This document shows positions 26,045-36,371 of a stretch of 61,355 nucleotides of DNA, piece after piece. Each line of letters starts with the position of its first letter. Positions within the stretch are counted from its first letter, which is position 1. The DNA comes from Prochlorococcus sp. AG-409-A22 (GTDB lineage: Bacteria; Cyanobacteriota; Cyanobacteriia; PCC-6307; Cyanobiaceae), in assembly GCA_003216135.1 (NCBI GenBank), contig QCJI01000003.1:1-61355 (forward strand), given 5' to 3'. A program made the translations under genes and the position numbers. The notes below the pieces were generated by a model. It ran no database searches and had not been told where the DNA came from. It saw nothing but the letters and a program-made list of their open reading frames with translations.

Positions 26045-27487
26045 ATGGTTAACGAAAATCTAGTGAAAGATGTAGTAAAAGAACCTTACAAATATGGTTT
26101 CGTTACAGATATTGAAACTGAGAAAATTTCTAAAGGATTGAATGAAGATATTATCCGCCTCATTTCAAGCAAAAAAGAAGAGCCAGAATACCTCCTTAAT
26201 TTCAGATTAAATGCCTTTAAGAAATGGCAACAAATGAAAGAACCTAACTGGGCAGAATTAGGATATGACGAAATAAATTATCAAGATATAATTTATTATT
26301 CTGCTCCCAAGCAAAAAGAAAAAATTTCTAGTTTGGATCAAGTTGATCCCAAACTGCTTGAAACATTTGACAAATTAGGTATACCTCTCACTGAACAAAA
26401 GAAACTAACAAATGTTGCCGTAGACGCAGTTTTTGATAGCGTTTCTATTGCGACTACATTTAGAGAAGAACTTGCTGAACATGGAGTTATATTTTGCTCT
26501 ATAAGTGAAGCTGTAAAAAATCATTCAGATTTGATAGAAAAATATTTAGGCTCCGTGGTTCCAGCTACTGATAATTATTTTGCAGCTCTCAATTCAGCTG
26601 TTTTTAGTGATGGTTCCTTTGTTTATATTCCCAAAGGCGTGACTTGTCCTATGGATCTATCTTCCTACTTCAGAATTAATAGTGGAGATTCTGGCCAATT
26701 TGAAAGAACACTAATAATAGCTGAAGAATCAAGTTCAGTTAGTTATTTAGAAGGTTGCACAGCACCAATGTTCGACACAAATACGCTGCATGCGGCAGTA
26801 GTTGAACTCATTGCTTTAGATGATGCTTCAATTAAATATTCAACAGTCCAGAATTGGTATGCAGGCAATGAAGAAGGCATAGGTGGAATTTTCAATTTCG
26901 TAACCAAAAGAGGAAAATGCTTAGGTAATAGAAGTAAAATCAGCTGGTCTCAGGTTGAGACTGGTTCTGCAATTACATGGAAATACCCTAGTTGTTTGCT
27001 TTTAGGAGAAGAATCTATAGGAGAATTTTATTCAGTAGCACTTACAAATAACCTCCAACAAGCTGATACAGGCACAAAAATGATTCATATTGGACCCAAA
27101 ACCAAATCAACCATAGTTAGTAAAGGGATAAGTGCCGGTAAGTCGAAAAATAGCTACAGAGGTCTGGTTAAAATGGGGACAAAAGCGATTGGAGCAAAAA
27201 ATTACAGCCAGTGTGATTCAATGTTAATAGGTGATCAAGCATCAGCGAATACATTCCCTTACATAACATCTCAACAACAAAATTCTGAAATTGAACATGA
27301 AGCAAGTACATGTAGAATCTCTGAAGACCAACTTTTTTATCTACAAAGCAGAGGTATAGAATTTGAAGAAGCTGTTTCAATGATGGTAAGTGGTTTCTGC
27401 AGAGATGTATTTAATCAATTACCTATGGAATTTGCAGCTGAAGCAGACAAGCTCCTCGCTCTTAAACTTGAGGGATCAGTAGGTTAA
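26045..27487 (+). CDS. sufB: Fe-S cluster scaffold protein SufB
   Basis: 480 residues. It is the scaffold subunit of the SUF iron-sulfur assembly machine, forming SufBC2D and assembling clusters with sulfur from SufS. Strong SufB motifs are visible: [24 protein letters not shown] and the C-terminal [20 protein letters not shown] containing the essential Cys and Glu. Length is typical. First gene of the sufBCDS operon, the standard order in cyanobacteria; Fe-S supply is central for photosystem I. Confidence 0.97.
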   Translation: MVNENLVKDVVKEPYKYGFVTDIETEKISKGLNEDIIRLISSKKEEPEYLLNFRLNAFKKWQQMKEPNWAELGYDEINYQDIIYYSAPKQKEKISSLDQVDPKLLETFDKLGIPLTEQKKLTNVAVDAVFDSVSIATTFREELAEHGVIFCSISEAVKNHSDLIEKYLGSVVPATDNYFAALNSAVFSDGSFVYIPKGVTCPMDLSSYFRINSGDSGQFERTLIIAEESSSVSYLEGCTAPMFDTNTLHAAVVELIALDDASIKYSTVQNWYAGNEEGIGGIFNFVTKRGKCLGNRSKISWSQVETGSAITWKYPSCLLLGEESIGEFYSVALTNNLQQADTGTKMIHIGPKTKSTIVSKGISAGKSKNSYRGLVKMGTKAIGAKNYSQCDSMLIGDQASANTFPYITSQQQNSEIEHEASTCRISEDQLFYLQSRGIEFEEAVSMMVSGFCRDVFNQLPMEFAAEADKLLALKLEGSVG

Positions 27488-27507
27488 TTAACGAATTTGT
27501 AAGTGAG

Positions 27508-28293
27508 ATGCAAACTAAAATGAAAGAATCAGAACCAATATTAGAAGTTAATAATCTCTTTGCATCTACGGATAATCTACCAATTTTAAAAGGCGTTTCT
27601 ATAAATGTATATCCTGGTGAGATCCATGCAATTATGGGTAGGAATGGATGTGGAAAAAGTACTCTCTCAAAAATTATCGCAGGACATCCCTCATACAATA
27701 TTACTAAAGGTGAGATAAATTTTTTAGGAAAAAATGTAAACTCTTTAGAACCCGAAGAAAGAGCTCAATCAGGAATTTTTCTTGGTTTCCAATATCCAAT
27801 AGAAATACCGGGAGTAAGTAATCTTGAGTTTCTTCGTGTTTCAACAAACGCTAGAAGAAAATTTCTTAAACAAGAAGAATTAGATACTTTCGATTTTGAA
27901 GATTTAGTTAAAGAAAAATTAGAACTAGTAAAAATGGATTCGGCATTCTTATCAAGAAGTGTAAATCAAGGTTTTTCTGGAGGTGAAAAGAAAAGAAATG
28001 AAATACTTCAAATGGCATTACTAGATCCCGCAATTGCAATTTTAGATGAAACCGATTCAGGTTTAGACATTGATGCTCTTAGAATAGTTGCTTCAGGAAT
28101 TAAGAAAATATCTAATAATAAGATGGGAATCATTTTAATTACTCACTATCAAAGATTATTGAACGAGATAAAACCTGACTATGTACACGTCATGTCAGAT
28201 GGTCAAATTATAAAAACTGGCGGAAGCGACCTTGCTCTTGAACTTGAAAAAAATGGCTATGAATGGACTGATAACTTTGTAAAAGAAAACTAA
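27508..28293 (+). CDS. sufC: Fe-S assembly ATPase SufC
   Basis: 261-residue soluble ABC ATPase that energises the SufBCD scaffold. Walker [10 protein letters not shown] (about 44-52), the family-specific signature [10 protein letters not shown] (about 158-167) and Walker B with [15 protein letters not shown] are present; D-loop and H-loop (THYQRLL) follow. ATG at 27508, 20 bases after sufB, and 4 bases before sufD. Confidence 0.97.
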   Translation: MQTKMKESEPILEVNNLFASTDNLPILKGVSINVYPGEIHAIMGRNGCGKSTLSKIIAGHPSYNITKGEINFLGKNVNSLEPEERAQSGIFLGFQYPIEIPGVSNLEFLRVSTNARRKFLKQEELDTFDFEDLVKEKLELVKMDSAFLSRSVNQGFSGGEKKRNEILQMALLDPAIAILDETDSGLDIDALRIVASGIKKISNNKMGIILITHYQRLLNEIKPDYVHVMSDGQIIKTGGSDLALELEKNGYEWTDNFVKEN

Positions 28294-28297
28294 ACCA

Positions 28298-29515
28298 ATG
28301 CAAATTATTGAAAAGATAAAAACAAATACGCTACTTAGTAATCCAACAGAGATACAAAAAATTTGTCTTGAGAAATTACAATCAAACCCTCTACCAAATC
28401 TCAAAAGTGAGTTATGGAGGCTTTCAAATAAATCAAAATTTTTAAAGTTTTTAGATTTTTCACTAAATGGCAGCTGTACTAATTTTGAATTCCCTTATCA
28501 AAATAATTCTCAAAATATCATTAGATTAATAATTGGTGAGAATAGTCAAATAAACATAAACGGCGAAAATTATTCTATAAATCAATTAAATAATGAAGAA
28601 TTAATAGCGTATATTAAACAAAATGTTTCTTCATTTGATCAAAACGAAAACTGGAGCGACCTCTTAAATCTCTGTTTAAGTTTTGAACAAAATATCTTAG
28701 GTTTAAGAATAAAAGGCAAAAAAATTCCTCCTCTTGAAATCCTAAGTCATGCAACACATAATTCTATTAATGCAAAAACATTAATATTAATCATCGAAAA
28801 AAATTGCAATCTTGACTTATTACAAATTAATCTCGGAACAGAAAACTCTTCACTATCTCAATCAACCTACTTCTGTTTAGAGGCAAATAGTTCTGTCAAC
28901 CATGGCATGGTTGCCTATGGAGAAAATAAATCCAATCTATTAAATTCTCTAAATGTTATTCAAAAACAAAATAGTGAATACAACTTAGGATCACTACATT
29001 TTAAATTCAATTATGCAAGATTTGAAATTCGCATAAAACAATCATTAGGTAATGCCAAAACAAATATCAAAGGCATGCAAATAACAAAAAATGATGAACA
29101 AATAGCAACTTATACAAAAATAGAATTTAATGGGCCCAATGGTTTTTTAGATCAAATCAACAAATCATTAGCAGATGATAAATCACATGCAATCTTTGAA
29201 GGTTCAATAATCGTTCCGAAAATAGCCCAAAAAACTGATGCTTCTCAATTAAGCAGAAATCTACTTTTATCAAATCATGCACAAATAGATACAAAACCCC
29301 AGCTAGAAATAATTGCCGACGATGTAAAATGCAAACATGGAGCCACAATTTCACAATTAAACGAAGAAGAACTTTTTTATATGAGATCAAGAGGCCTCAC
29401 ACTAGCAGAAGCCAGTAAGCTACAATTAGGTTCCTTCTTTAAAGAAATAATTTCTTTTATTCCCGTTCCAAAAGGTAGATGGGATTTACTTAATAAACTT
29501 TTAAAACAGGATTAA
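28298..29515 (+). CDS. sufD: Fe-S assembly protein SufD
   Basis: 405 residues, paralogous to SufB in its beta-helix C-terminal half. The segment KCKHGATISQLNEEELFYMRSRGL (starting about residue 343) is the SufD counterpart of the SufB active region. It partners SufB and SufC in the scaffold complex. The N-terminal third is divergent, as usual for SufD. The stop overlaps the sufS start (TAATG). Confidence 0.94.
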   Translation: MQIIEKIKTNTLLSNPTEIQKICLEKLQSNPLPNLKSELWRLSNKSKFLKFLDFSLNGSCTNFEFPYQNNSQNIIRLIIGENSQININGENYSINQLNNEELIAYIKQNVSSFDQNENWSDLLNLCLSFEQNILGLRIKGKKIPPLEILSHATHNSINAKTLILIIEKNCNLDLLQINLGTENSSLSQSTYFCLEANSSVNHGMVAYGENKSNLLNSLNVIQKQNSEYNLGSLHFKFNYARFEIRIKQSLGNAKTNIKGMQITKNDEQIATYTKIEFNGPNGFLDQINKSLADDKSHAIFEGSIIVPKIAQKTDASQLSRNLLLSNHAQIDTKPQLEIIADDVKCKHGATISQLNEEELFYMRSRGLTLAEASKLQLGSFFKEIISFIPVPKGRWDLLNKLLKQD

Positions 29516-30768
29516 TGGAAGCGATTCAAAATTTACCTGAAGTTTCAAAAAAAGATTTTCCTCTATTAGAAAACAATTATAAAAGCAATAACAAAATTAT
29601 TTATCTAGACCATGCTGCGACTACACAAAAACCTATACAAGTACTTAAGAAAATTGATGAATATTATAGAAACTTCAATGCAAACGTTCATAGAGGCGCC
29701 CACCAATTAAGCGCAAAAGCAACAGAAGAATTTGAAAATTCGAGGTCTGTAATTAGTAAATATTTAAATGCCAATTCATCTAAAGAAATTATTTTTACTA
29801 GAAACGCAACTGAAGCTATAAATTTAGCAGCAAGATCATGGGGAGAATTTACATTACAAGAAAATGATGAAATTATTTTATCCATTATGGAGCATCATAG
29901 TAACATTGTTCCTTGGCAAATGGTTGCTGCAAAAAACAAATGTCGACTGAAATTTATTGGAATAGATAAAAATGGGAAATTAGATATTAATGATTTCAAA
30001 TCTAAATTAACATCCAAAACAAAGTTAGTGAGCCTTGTACACATAAGTAACACTTTAGGTTGCTGTAATCCAATCAAAGAAATAACTAACTTAGCAAAGC
30101 AAAAAGGTTCTTTAGTTCTTCTCGATGCATGTCAGAGTTTAGCTCATCACAAGATCGATGTTATTGATCTAGGAATAGATTTTTTAGCAGGTTCAGGTCA
30201 TAAATTATGTGGTCCAACAGGAATAGGTTTCCTTTGGTCCAAAAAAGAAATATTAGAAAAAATCCCTCCATTGTTTGGTGGAGGCGAAATGATTCAAGAT
30301 GTTTTTGAAGAAAGTAGTACTTGGGCAGAACTTCCTCATAAATTCGAAGCAGGAACTCCAGCCATTGCAGAAGCGATAGGGCTTGCAGAAGCTATAAATT
30401 ATATAAAGAATGTTGGATTAGATAATATCCATCAATATGAAAAGAGTATTACAAAATACTTATTTAAAAAATTACATGAAATAGAGGATATTGAAATTAT
30501 TGGTCCACCTCCCGAAATAGATACAAAAAGGGCATCACTAGCTACTTTCTATGTCAAAAAAATACATTCTAACGATATAGCTGAAATTCTTGATTCAAAA
30601 GGAATCTGTATAAGAAGCGGACATCATTGTTGTCAACCTCTTCATAGACACCTCGGAATTAATTCAACAGCAAGAATTAGCATGAACTTCACAACCAACA
30701 AAGATGATATTAATATATTTATAGACAAATTAAAAGAGACTATTGATTTTCTAAAAATAAATTCTTAA
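29515..30768 (+). CDS. sufS: Cysteine desulfurase SufS
   Basis: 417-residue PLP enzyme that takes sulfur from cysteine and hands it to the SUF system. It has YLDHAATTQKP at about 30-40, the ITRNATEA-like FTRNATEAIN block, the PLP lysine in SGHKLCGPTG (Lys about 230) and the catalytic cysteine region RSGHHCCQPL near residue 370. No sufE gene is adjacent. Its 3' end overlaps the convergent S9 peptidase gene by 4 bases. Confidence 0.96.
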   Translation: MEAIQNLPEVSKKDFPLLENNYKSNNKIIYLDHAATTQKPIQVLKKIDEYYRNFNANVHRGAHQLSAKATEEFENSRSVISKYLNANSSKEIIFTRNATEAINLAARSWGEFTLQENDEIILSIMEHHSNIVPWQMVAAKNKCRLKFIGIDKNGKLDINDFKSKLTSKTKLVSLVHISNTLGCCNPIKEITNLAKQKGSLVLLDACQSLAHHKIDVIDLGIDFLAGSGHKLCGPTGIGFLWSKKEILEKIPPLFGGGEMIQDVFEESSTWAELPHKFEAGTPAIAEAIGLAEAINYIKNVGLDNIHQYEKSITKYLFKKLHEIEDIEIIGPPPEIDTKRASLATFYVKKIHSNDIAEILDSKGICIRSGHHCCQPLHRHLGINSTARISMNFTTNKDDINIFIDKLKETIDFLKINS

Positions 30769-32687
30769 ATCTTTAAAACTTTATTTAAAAAATCTTCGGT
30801 TTTTTGAATAACTGTTTTTTTATTTTCAATATATTTAAACCCATGGCCCTCATTTTCAAAAAAAACAAATTCTGAAAGTTTATTATTTATCAACTTTTCT
30901 TGAACTTTTAATGTTTGTTTATATGAAATAACTGAATCTTTTTTACCATGAAATAATAATATTGGCTTTTTAAAATTACTCATTTTATTTATTGGTGATC
31001 TAATATTGTAATCGCTAAAATTTTCATCATAATTACCTACTAAAGAATTTAAATAATCTTTTTCAAATCTATGAGTATTGAGATACATATCCTCTAAATC
31101 AATTACAGGATATTTGCAAATAGCAGCTTTGAAGACATTCCCTTCACAGAGAGAATTAAGGGCAGTTAAGCCACCAGCACTATTTCCAAAAATTACAATA
31201 TTTTCACTATCAACTAGATCTAATTTTACTAATTCAAGAACTAATGCTTTGCAATCGTAAGAATCAACAATTCCCCATTTATAATTTAATCTCTCTCTAT
31301 ACTCCCTACCAAAACCTGATGATCCGCCATAATTAACTTCAGCAACAAAAAAACCTTTTGCTACCCAATATTGAACTTCAGCATTGTAAGATCCATCGAA
31401 ATTTGCAGTAGGGCCACTATGAGCTCTTATCAAAAGTGGTGGCTTATTAAACCTTGCTACTAAAGGCCTATAAAGAAAAGAATGTGTAGATTGATTATCA
31501 AAACCTTTAAACCAAAAAGATTCTGGTTTTGAACAATCCACTATAGATTCATTCGATACCTTGTTGAGGGCATTTAAGGAGATTGTCTTTCCAAAATCAA
31601 TTTCAAGTAAATTACCCAAAAAATCAGAACCATAACCTTTTAAAGCTAATTTTTTATCAAAAGTACTAAAATCACTGACGGAAGAAAATGGTAAACAAAT
31701 CTCTTGTATAAACTTAAGATCTTGATATTGCTCTATGAGCCACAAGTTTCCTTTTTTTGCCAAACAAAATAAATTTTTGAGAGACCCAGAAAAAAAAGTT
31801 ATTCCAGAAACCCATTGGGGTGAACCATATTCAAATAAATTTTTCTTTATTCTTTTCTTGATAACAATATTGTGAATTTCACTTACATCAATAAATAATA
31901 AATTCCACCAACCAGAGCTATCTTCTGAACATACTAGCAGTTTTTCACTTATCCAATAAGGTTGAAAAAAAGAAACTTTTCTATTCCCATTGATAACTAA
32001 ATTTGCAAACTTTTTTATTATTTTTATCTCCCCATCATCTACTTCAGCAAAAAAAAGATCATTTTTTTCCCATGGCATATGTGGAGTACCCCACTCTAGC
32101 CATGAAAATAAGTTATTTGAAATATTAGAAGATAAATCTCCAGCAAAATTATCAAATTTTTTTATTTTTTGAATATCTTGTTTTGTTTTGTTTAAATCTA
32201 ACGAAAACAAATAATCTATATTTTTAATCTCACAAATACCATACAAAATATTTTTTTCAGTAATAACAAATGAAGAATCAAAATTTCCATCTATAGTTTT
32301 AGATAGTTGCCTAGCTTCTTGAACTGGAACGAGATATTTTTTTTTACTTCTATCTATTGATTTAATGCCTTCAAAAGCATTAAACCATATTGCCTTTGAA
32401 TACTGATCGATCCATATCAGATAAAAAAATTTTTTAATTTGCAAGCATTGATAAGATTTACCACCATATCCATGAAAATTACTTTTTAAATTAAATTCAT
32501 ATCCAGTTAATTGTTGGGGTAAAGCATCTTTATCATTAAATGGTCTAGCAAAAATAGCATTATTTAAATTGTTGTCATTACTAACAACATCTACCCAAAA
32601 AATCATATTACCAATAATTGATAACTCTTTAAAAGCTATATTTCTACGTTCTCCTTTTCCACGTTTTAGTGTAGCAACATTACTCAT
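30765..32687 (-). CDS. S9-family peptidase (prolyl oligopeptidase / acylaminoacyl-peptidase-like)
   Basis: 640 residues with an N-terminal beta-propeller-like region (about 1-370) and a C-terminal alpha/beta-hydrolase domain. Catalytic residues can be placed: Ser in GNSAGG (about 499-504), Asp in HGKKDSV, His in NEGHGF. The block VNYGGSSGFGREYR is typical of dipeptidyl-peptidase/acyl-peptidase relatives. No signal peptide is seen, so it probably acts in the cytosol on short peptides. ATG at 32685-32687. Confidence 0.88.
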   Translation of the reverse strand: MSNVATLKRGKGERRNIAFKELSIIGNMIFWVDVVSNDNNLNNAIFARPFNDKDALPQQLTGYEFNLKSNFHGYGGKSYQCLQIKKFFYLIWIDQYSKAIWFNAFEGIKSIDRSKKKYLVPVQEARQLSKTIDGNFDSSFVITEKNILYGICEIKNIDYLFSLDLNKTKQDIQKIKKFDNFAGDLSSNISNNLFSWLEWGTPHMPWEKNDLFFAEVDDGEIKIIKKFANLVINGNRKVSFFQPYWISEKLLVCSEDSSGWWNLLFIDVSEIHNIVIKKRIKKNLFEYGSPQWVSGITFFSGSLKNLFCLAKKGNLWLIEQYQDLKFIQEICLPFSSVSDFSTFDKKLALKGYGSDFLGNLLEIDFGKTISLNALNKVSNESIVDCSKPESFWFKGFDNQSTHSFLYRPLVARFNKPPLLIRAHSGPTANFDGSYNAEVQYWVAKGFFVAEVNYGGSSGFGREYRERLNYKWGIVDSYDCKALVLELVKLDLVDSENIVIFGNSAGGLTALNSLCEGNVFKAAICKYPVIDLEDMYLNTHRFEKDYLNSLVGNYDENFSDYNIRSPINKMSNFKKPILLFHGKKDSVISYKQTLKVQEKLINNKLSEFVFFENEGHGFKYIENKKTVIQKTEDFLNKVLKI

Positions 32688-32768
32688 TTAGTAATCTATA
32701 TAGAAAGTGAATTAAAAGTGCTAATATTTTTATAGTTTAACTGCTCAGTAGATAGTTTTTGATTTAAC

Positions 32769-33374
32769 GTGGCAAACCATTTTTCACAACTTGCAAAAAA
32801 GTCAAGAACAAATGGCAAGTCGAACAAAATTGCGAAAGAACAGACAGGAAAACCATCACTAGAAATTTATACACTTGGTGATAAAGTTTTAAGGCAAAAT
32901 TCTAAAAGAATCAGTAAAGTTGACGACGAGATTAGAAATTTAGCTAGAGAAATGCTTCAAAGCATGTATGCAGCAAAAGGGATTGGACTTGCTGCACCAC
33001 AAATTGGCATTAATAAAGAGCTCCTTGTCATTGACGTCAATTTTGAAGATTCAGCTGCGGAGCCTTTAATTTTAATAAATCCAGAAATTACAGATTATGG
33101 CACAACTCTCAATTCATACGAAGAAGGGTGCCTCAGTATCCCAGGGGTTTACTTAAACGTAATAAGACCATCTACTATAAAATTGAAATTTAGAGATGAA
33201 ATGGGTAGGCCGCGCAAAATGAAAGCAGATGGACTTCTTGCAAGATGTATTCAACATGAAATGGACCATCTAAATGGCGTATTATTTGTTGATCGTGTTA
33301 CTTCAAAAGAAGATTTAAATAAAGAACTCACAAAAGAAGGATTTCACGAAAAAGATGTGATTCCTATCAATTAA
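32769..33374 (+). CDS. def: Peptide deformylase
   Basis: 201 residues. Metalloenzyme that removes the formyl group from new proteins. The three motifs are intact: GIGLAAPQIG (about 75-84), EGCLSIPG (about 118-125, metal Cys) and QHEMDHLNG (about 160-168, two metal His and the catalytic Glu). The N-terminus has an extension of about 25 basic residues before the usual family start. GTG start at 32769. Followed 4 bases later by the HIT protein gene. Confidence 0.96.
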   Translation: MANHFSQLAKKSRTNGKSNKIAKEQTGKPSLEIYTLGDKVLRQNSKRISKVDDEIRNLAREMLQSMYAAKGIGLAAPQIGINKELLVIDVNFEDSAAEPLILINPEITDYGTTLNSYEEGCLSIPGVYLNVIRPSTIKLKFRDEMGRPRKMKADGLLARCIQHEMDHLNGVLFVDRVTSKEDLNKELTKEGFHEKDVIPIN

Positions 33375-33378
33375 TTTA

Positions 33379-33720
33379 ATGACCGAAACAACAATATTTC
33401 AAAAGATAATTAATGGAGATATTCCTTGTAAAAAACTCCATGAAGATGAATTCTGTATCGCATTTAATGATATTGCAGCTCAAGCTCCAGTCCATTTTTT
33501 AGTTATTCCTAAAAAACCAATACAAAGTTTATTAGAGTGTTTGGAAGAGGATAAAAACTTATTAGGTCATCTATTATTTATAGGCAGCAAAATAGCTAAG
33601 TCTAAAAATTTAAATAATTGGAGAACAGTTATTAATACAGGAGAAGAATCTGGGCAAACAGTTTTCCATTTACATATTCACTTTATTTCAGGAAGAAAAA
33701 TGAATTGGCCTCCAGGCTAA
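33379..33720 (+). CDS. HIT-family protein (HinT-like nucleotide hydrolase)
   Basis: 113 residues. The histidine triad HLHIHFISG (about 98-106) is complete, and IFQKIINGDIPCKKLHEDE at the N-terminus is typical of PKCI/HinT-branch proteins, which hydrolyse AMP-lysine or AMP-adenylate type phosphoramidates. It sits 4 bases after def and is likely co-transcribed. Confidence 0.94.
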   Translation: MTETTIFQKIINGDIPCKKLHEDEFCIAFNDIAAQAPVHFLVIPKKPIQSLLECLEEDKNLLGHLLFIGSKIAKSKNLNNWRTVINTGEESGQTVFHLHIHFISGRKMNWPPG

Positions 33721-33767
33721 GGCTCTCGAAAAAATTTTTTATTAGCTATAAATAAATAAAAATAAAA

Positions 33768-34046
33768 ATGAATACCCAAGAATCATTAAATACAGAACCT
33801 AAAAATTTTTTTAATTTAATTACCCAATATTGGGAAAACTTAGATGATTCTAAAAAGATACTACTTACTAAAATATGGAAAGTCTTAACCTATAAATGGC
33901 AATTACAAATTTTATTCAATTTGCCCTTTTTATTATGGTTGATTCTGGATAAATCAATAACAAAAGTACATGATTTTGATGTGGCGATTTTAAGTTATCT
34001 AAACCTTCCTGAATGGGTAATTTCATTTATAGGCTTTGGTAAATAA
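33768..34046 (+). CDS. Conserved hypothetical small membrane protein
   Basis: 92 residues. A polar N-terminal half is followed by one or two hydrophobic helices (about 49-64 and a weaker one near 76-90). I do not recognise a family. Its position 45 bases before the ABC exporter gene on the same strand suggests an accessory role there, but nothing in the sequence shows that directly. Confidence 0.65.
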   Translation: MNTQESLNTEPKNFFNLITQYWENLDDSKKILLTKIWKVLTYKWQLQILFNLPFLLWLILDKSITKVHDFDVAILSYLNLPEWVISFIGFGK

Positions 34047-34091
34047 GCTTAAAAAAAGATATAATCTATTTTAGAAAAACTTGGCGAGAGA

Positions 34092-36074
34092 ATGAATAAA
34101 ATAGTAGAAAATAAATCCAAATTCATATATCAATTACAAAGATTAAGGAGATTATCCCAACCATTTTTTCTTCCTATCGATCAATGCAATGGTTTTCAAT
34201 TCATCTGGCTTTTAATATCACTTTTATTTTGTGTAGGAGGAGTAGTACTTGTAGGTCTGACCGGAATAATTAGTGTTTTTGAGAATATTCAACCAATCTT
34301 TCTTGAAAAATATTTTGGTGGAGTAGTAAATACAGTTAATTCAATTTGGTCGAGTAGTTGGGGATTATTATTCTCAGGACTATTTCTTGTGGGATCAGGA
34401 AGTTTTTTTAGTTTAAGACGTCAATTAAAAAATCGTCGTTGGTTACATTGGTTATTTCTAGCAATTATTGTATTAATGCTTTTAGCTGTAAATGGTATAA
34501 ATGCAGGCATTGGCTTTATTGCTAGGGACCTAACCAATGCATTAGTAGAAAAACAGGAAGAGGGGTTCTACAGAATATTAGGAATTTACGCTTGTTGTTT
34601 TGCGGTAGCTCTACCTATTCGCGTTTCTCAAATATTTTTTACATACAAATTAGGAATAATTTGGAGAGAATGGCTTTCAAAAAGTTTAGTGAAAGACTAT
34701 ATGACTAACAAAGCTTATTATCAATTAAACCCAAATGATGAAGAAGAAACTGATGTAGATAATCCAGATCAGAGAATAACAGACGATACCAGAGCATTTA
34801 CGGGACAAAGTCTATCTTTTACATTAGGGATTTTTGATGCACTACTAACATTTTCTCTTAATATTCTTATTTTATGGAGCATCAGTAGGACGTTAACCTT
34901 CTCATTATTTGGTTATGCGGCATTCGCAACTTCTATTCTATTAATCGCTGGAAAAAATCTTGTAAAGATAGATTTTGATCAACTTAGATATGAAGCAGAT
35001 TTTAGATATGGCCTAGTCCATATTAGAGACAATGCTGAATCAATAGCCTTTTATTCAGGAGAAAATCCTGAAAGAAGTGAAACAGAAAGGCGATTAGGTG
35101 AAGTTGTTAGAAACTTTAACCTACTGATAATTTGGAGGGTAATAATTGATGTAATGAGAAGATCAATTAATTATGCGGGGAACTTCTTTCCATATCTAAT
35201 AATGGCAATACCTTACTTTCAAGGAGATATAGATTATGGTCGTTTTATTCAAGCAAGCTTTGCCTTTGGTATGGTAGAGGGTTCATTATTTTTTATTGTT
35301 AATCAAATAGAAGAACTCGCAAAATTTACTGCTGGTATTGGAAGATTAGAAGGATTTCAATCAAAAGTTGAATCTATAAGTCAAATTGAACCGAAAAGCA
35401 ATCAAAACATTATTTCTGATTATTCATCAATACTTATTAATAATGCTGATCTTTTTCCCCCAGGATCAAATAAGTCCATTATCAAAAATTTAAATCTAAG
35501 CATTGAAGCCAAGCAATCCCTCTTAGTTGTAGGACCTTCTGGATGCGGGAAAACATCATTATTAAGAATGATAAGTGGTTTATGGGAACCAAATAAAGGT
35601 GTAGTAAAAAAGCCAAAAACGGGAGACTTATTATTTATCCCTCAAAAACCTTATATGCTATTAGGCTCTTTAAGAGAACAATTATGTTACCCAACAGAAG
35701 TTGCAAAATATAGTGACGAACAATTAACATCGGTCCTTAATGAAGTTAATTTAAAAACACTAGTTGATCGTTATCCTAACCTTGATATTAAACAAGATTG
35801 GCCAAGAATTCTCTCTTTAGGGGAACAGCAAAGATTAGCTTTTGCAAGACTACTACTTAATTCACCTCGCTTTGCAGTTTTAGATGAGGCAACAAGTGCT
35901 TTAGATATTGAAACTGAAAAAAAATTATATAATTTACTCCAAGAAAGAGAGCTTTCATTAATTAGTGTTGGCCATAGACCAAGTTTAAAAGATTTTCATG
36001 AAAACATTTTAGAATTAAATGGAAAAGGAGATTGGAAATTATTTACTGCTGATAAGTATAATTTTAAGGATTAG
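34092..36074 (+). CDS. SbmA/BacA-type ABC transporter (ABCD-like half-transporter)
   Basis: 660 residues. A transmembrane domain of the SbmA/BacA-like (ABC_membrane_2) type (about six helices, 20-400), including NGINAGIGFIARDLTNALVEK and the EEA-like region LRYEADFRYGLVHIRDNAESIAFYSGE, is fused to an ATPase domain with Walker A GPSGCGKTS (about 478-486), LSLGEQQRLAFAR signature and LDEATSALD. Related proteins move peptides, vitamin B12 or long-chain acyl-CoA. Substrate unknown. The hli gene follows 10 bases later. Confidence 0.9.
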   Translation: MNKIVENKSKFIYQLQRLRRLSQPFFLPIDQCNGFQFIWLLISLLFCVGGVVLVGLTGIISVFENIQPIFLEKYFGGVVNTVNSIWSSSWGLLFSGLFLVGSGSFFSLRRQLKNRRWLHWLFLAIIVLMLLAVNGINAGIGFIARDLTNALVEKQEEGFYRILGIYACCFAVALPIRVSQIFFTYKLGIIWREWLSKSLVKDYMTNKAYYQLNPNDEEETDVDNPDQRITDDTRAFTGQSLSFTLGIFDALLTFSLNILILWSISRTLTFSLFGYAAFATSILLIAGKNLVKIDFDQLRYEADFRYGLVHIRDNAESIAFYSGENPERSETERRLGEVVRNFNLLIIWRVIIDVMRRSINYAGNFFPYLIMAIPYFQGDIDYGRFIQASFAFGMVEGSLFFIVNQIEELAKFTAGIGRLEGFQSKVESISQIEPKSNQNIISDYSSILINNADLFPPGSNKSIIKNLNLSIEAKQSLLVVGPSGCGKTSLLRMISGLWEPNKGVVKKPKTGDLLFIPQKPYMLLGSLREQLCYPTEVAKYSDEQLTSVLNEVNLKTLVDRYPNLDIKQDWPRILSLGEQQRLAFARLLLNSPRFAVLDEATSALDIETEKKLYNLLQERELSLISVGHRPSLKDFHENILELNGKGDWKLFTADKYNFKD

Positions 36075-36083
36075 GGAAAAAAC

Positions 36084-36371
36084 ATGAATTCTAAAGAAGA
36101 ACAGATTAATTCAGAAAATATTAATGAAACAAATTCGAGTTCTAAAGAAGAACAGATTAATTCAGAAAATATTAATGAAACAAATTCGAGTTCTAAAGAA
36201 GAACAGATTAATTCAGAAAATATTAATGAAATTGAAAAAGATTACAATTTTGGATGGAGTCGTTATTCGGAAATAACAAATGGAAGATTCGCAATGCTTG
36301 GTTTTATAGCAATAATTTTAATTGAATTATTTAGCGAACAATCATTTTTAAAATGGGCAGGAATTTTATAG
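36084..36371 (+). CDS. hli: High-light-inducible protein with triplicated acidic N-terminus
   Basis: 95 residues. The C-terminal 45 residues are a regular Hli: GWSRYSEITNGRFAMLGF carries the Glu and Asn-Gly-Arg chlorophyll-binding residues in one hydrophobic helix. The first 50 residues consist of a 17-residue unit (KEEQINSENINETNSSS) present three times, the last copy partial, encoded by perfect 51-bp DNA repeats. This acidic tail is unusual for Hli proteins and is likely exposed on the stromal side. Ten bases after the ABC transporter gene, converging on ycf66 with stops adjacent. Confidence 0.9.
   Translation: MNSKEEQINSENINETNSSSKEEQINSENINETNSSSKEEQINSENINEIEKDYNFGWSRYSEITNGRFAMLGFIAIILIELFSEQSFLKWAGIL
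36090..36231 (+). repeat. 51-bp tandem repeats in the hli gene (about 2.8 copies)
   Basis: Copies start at 36090, 36141 and 36192. The first two are identical over all 51 bases and the third matches for about 40 bases. The period is in frame and adds 17 residues per copy. Confidence 0.97.
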
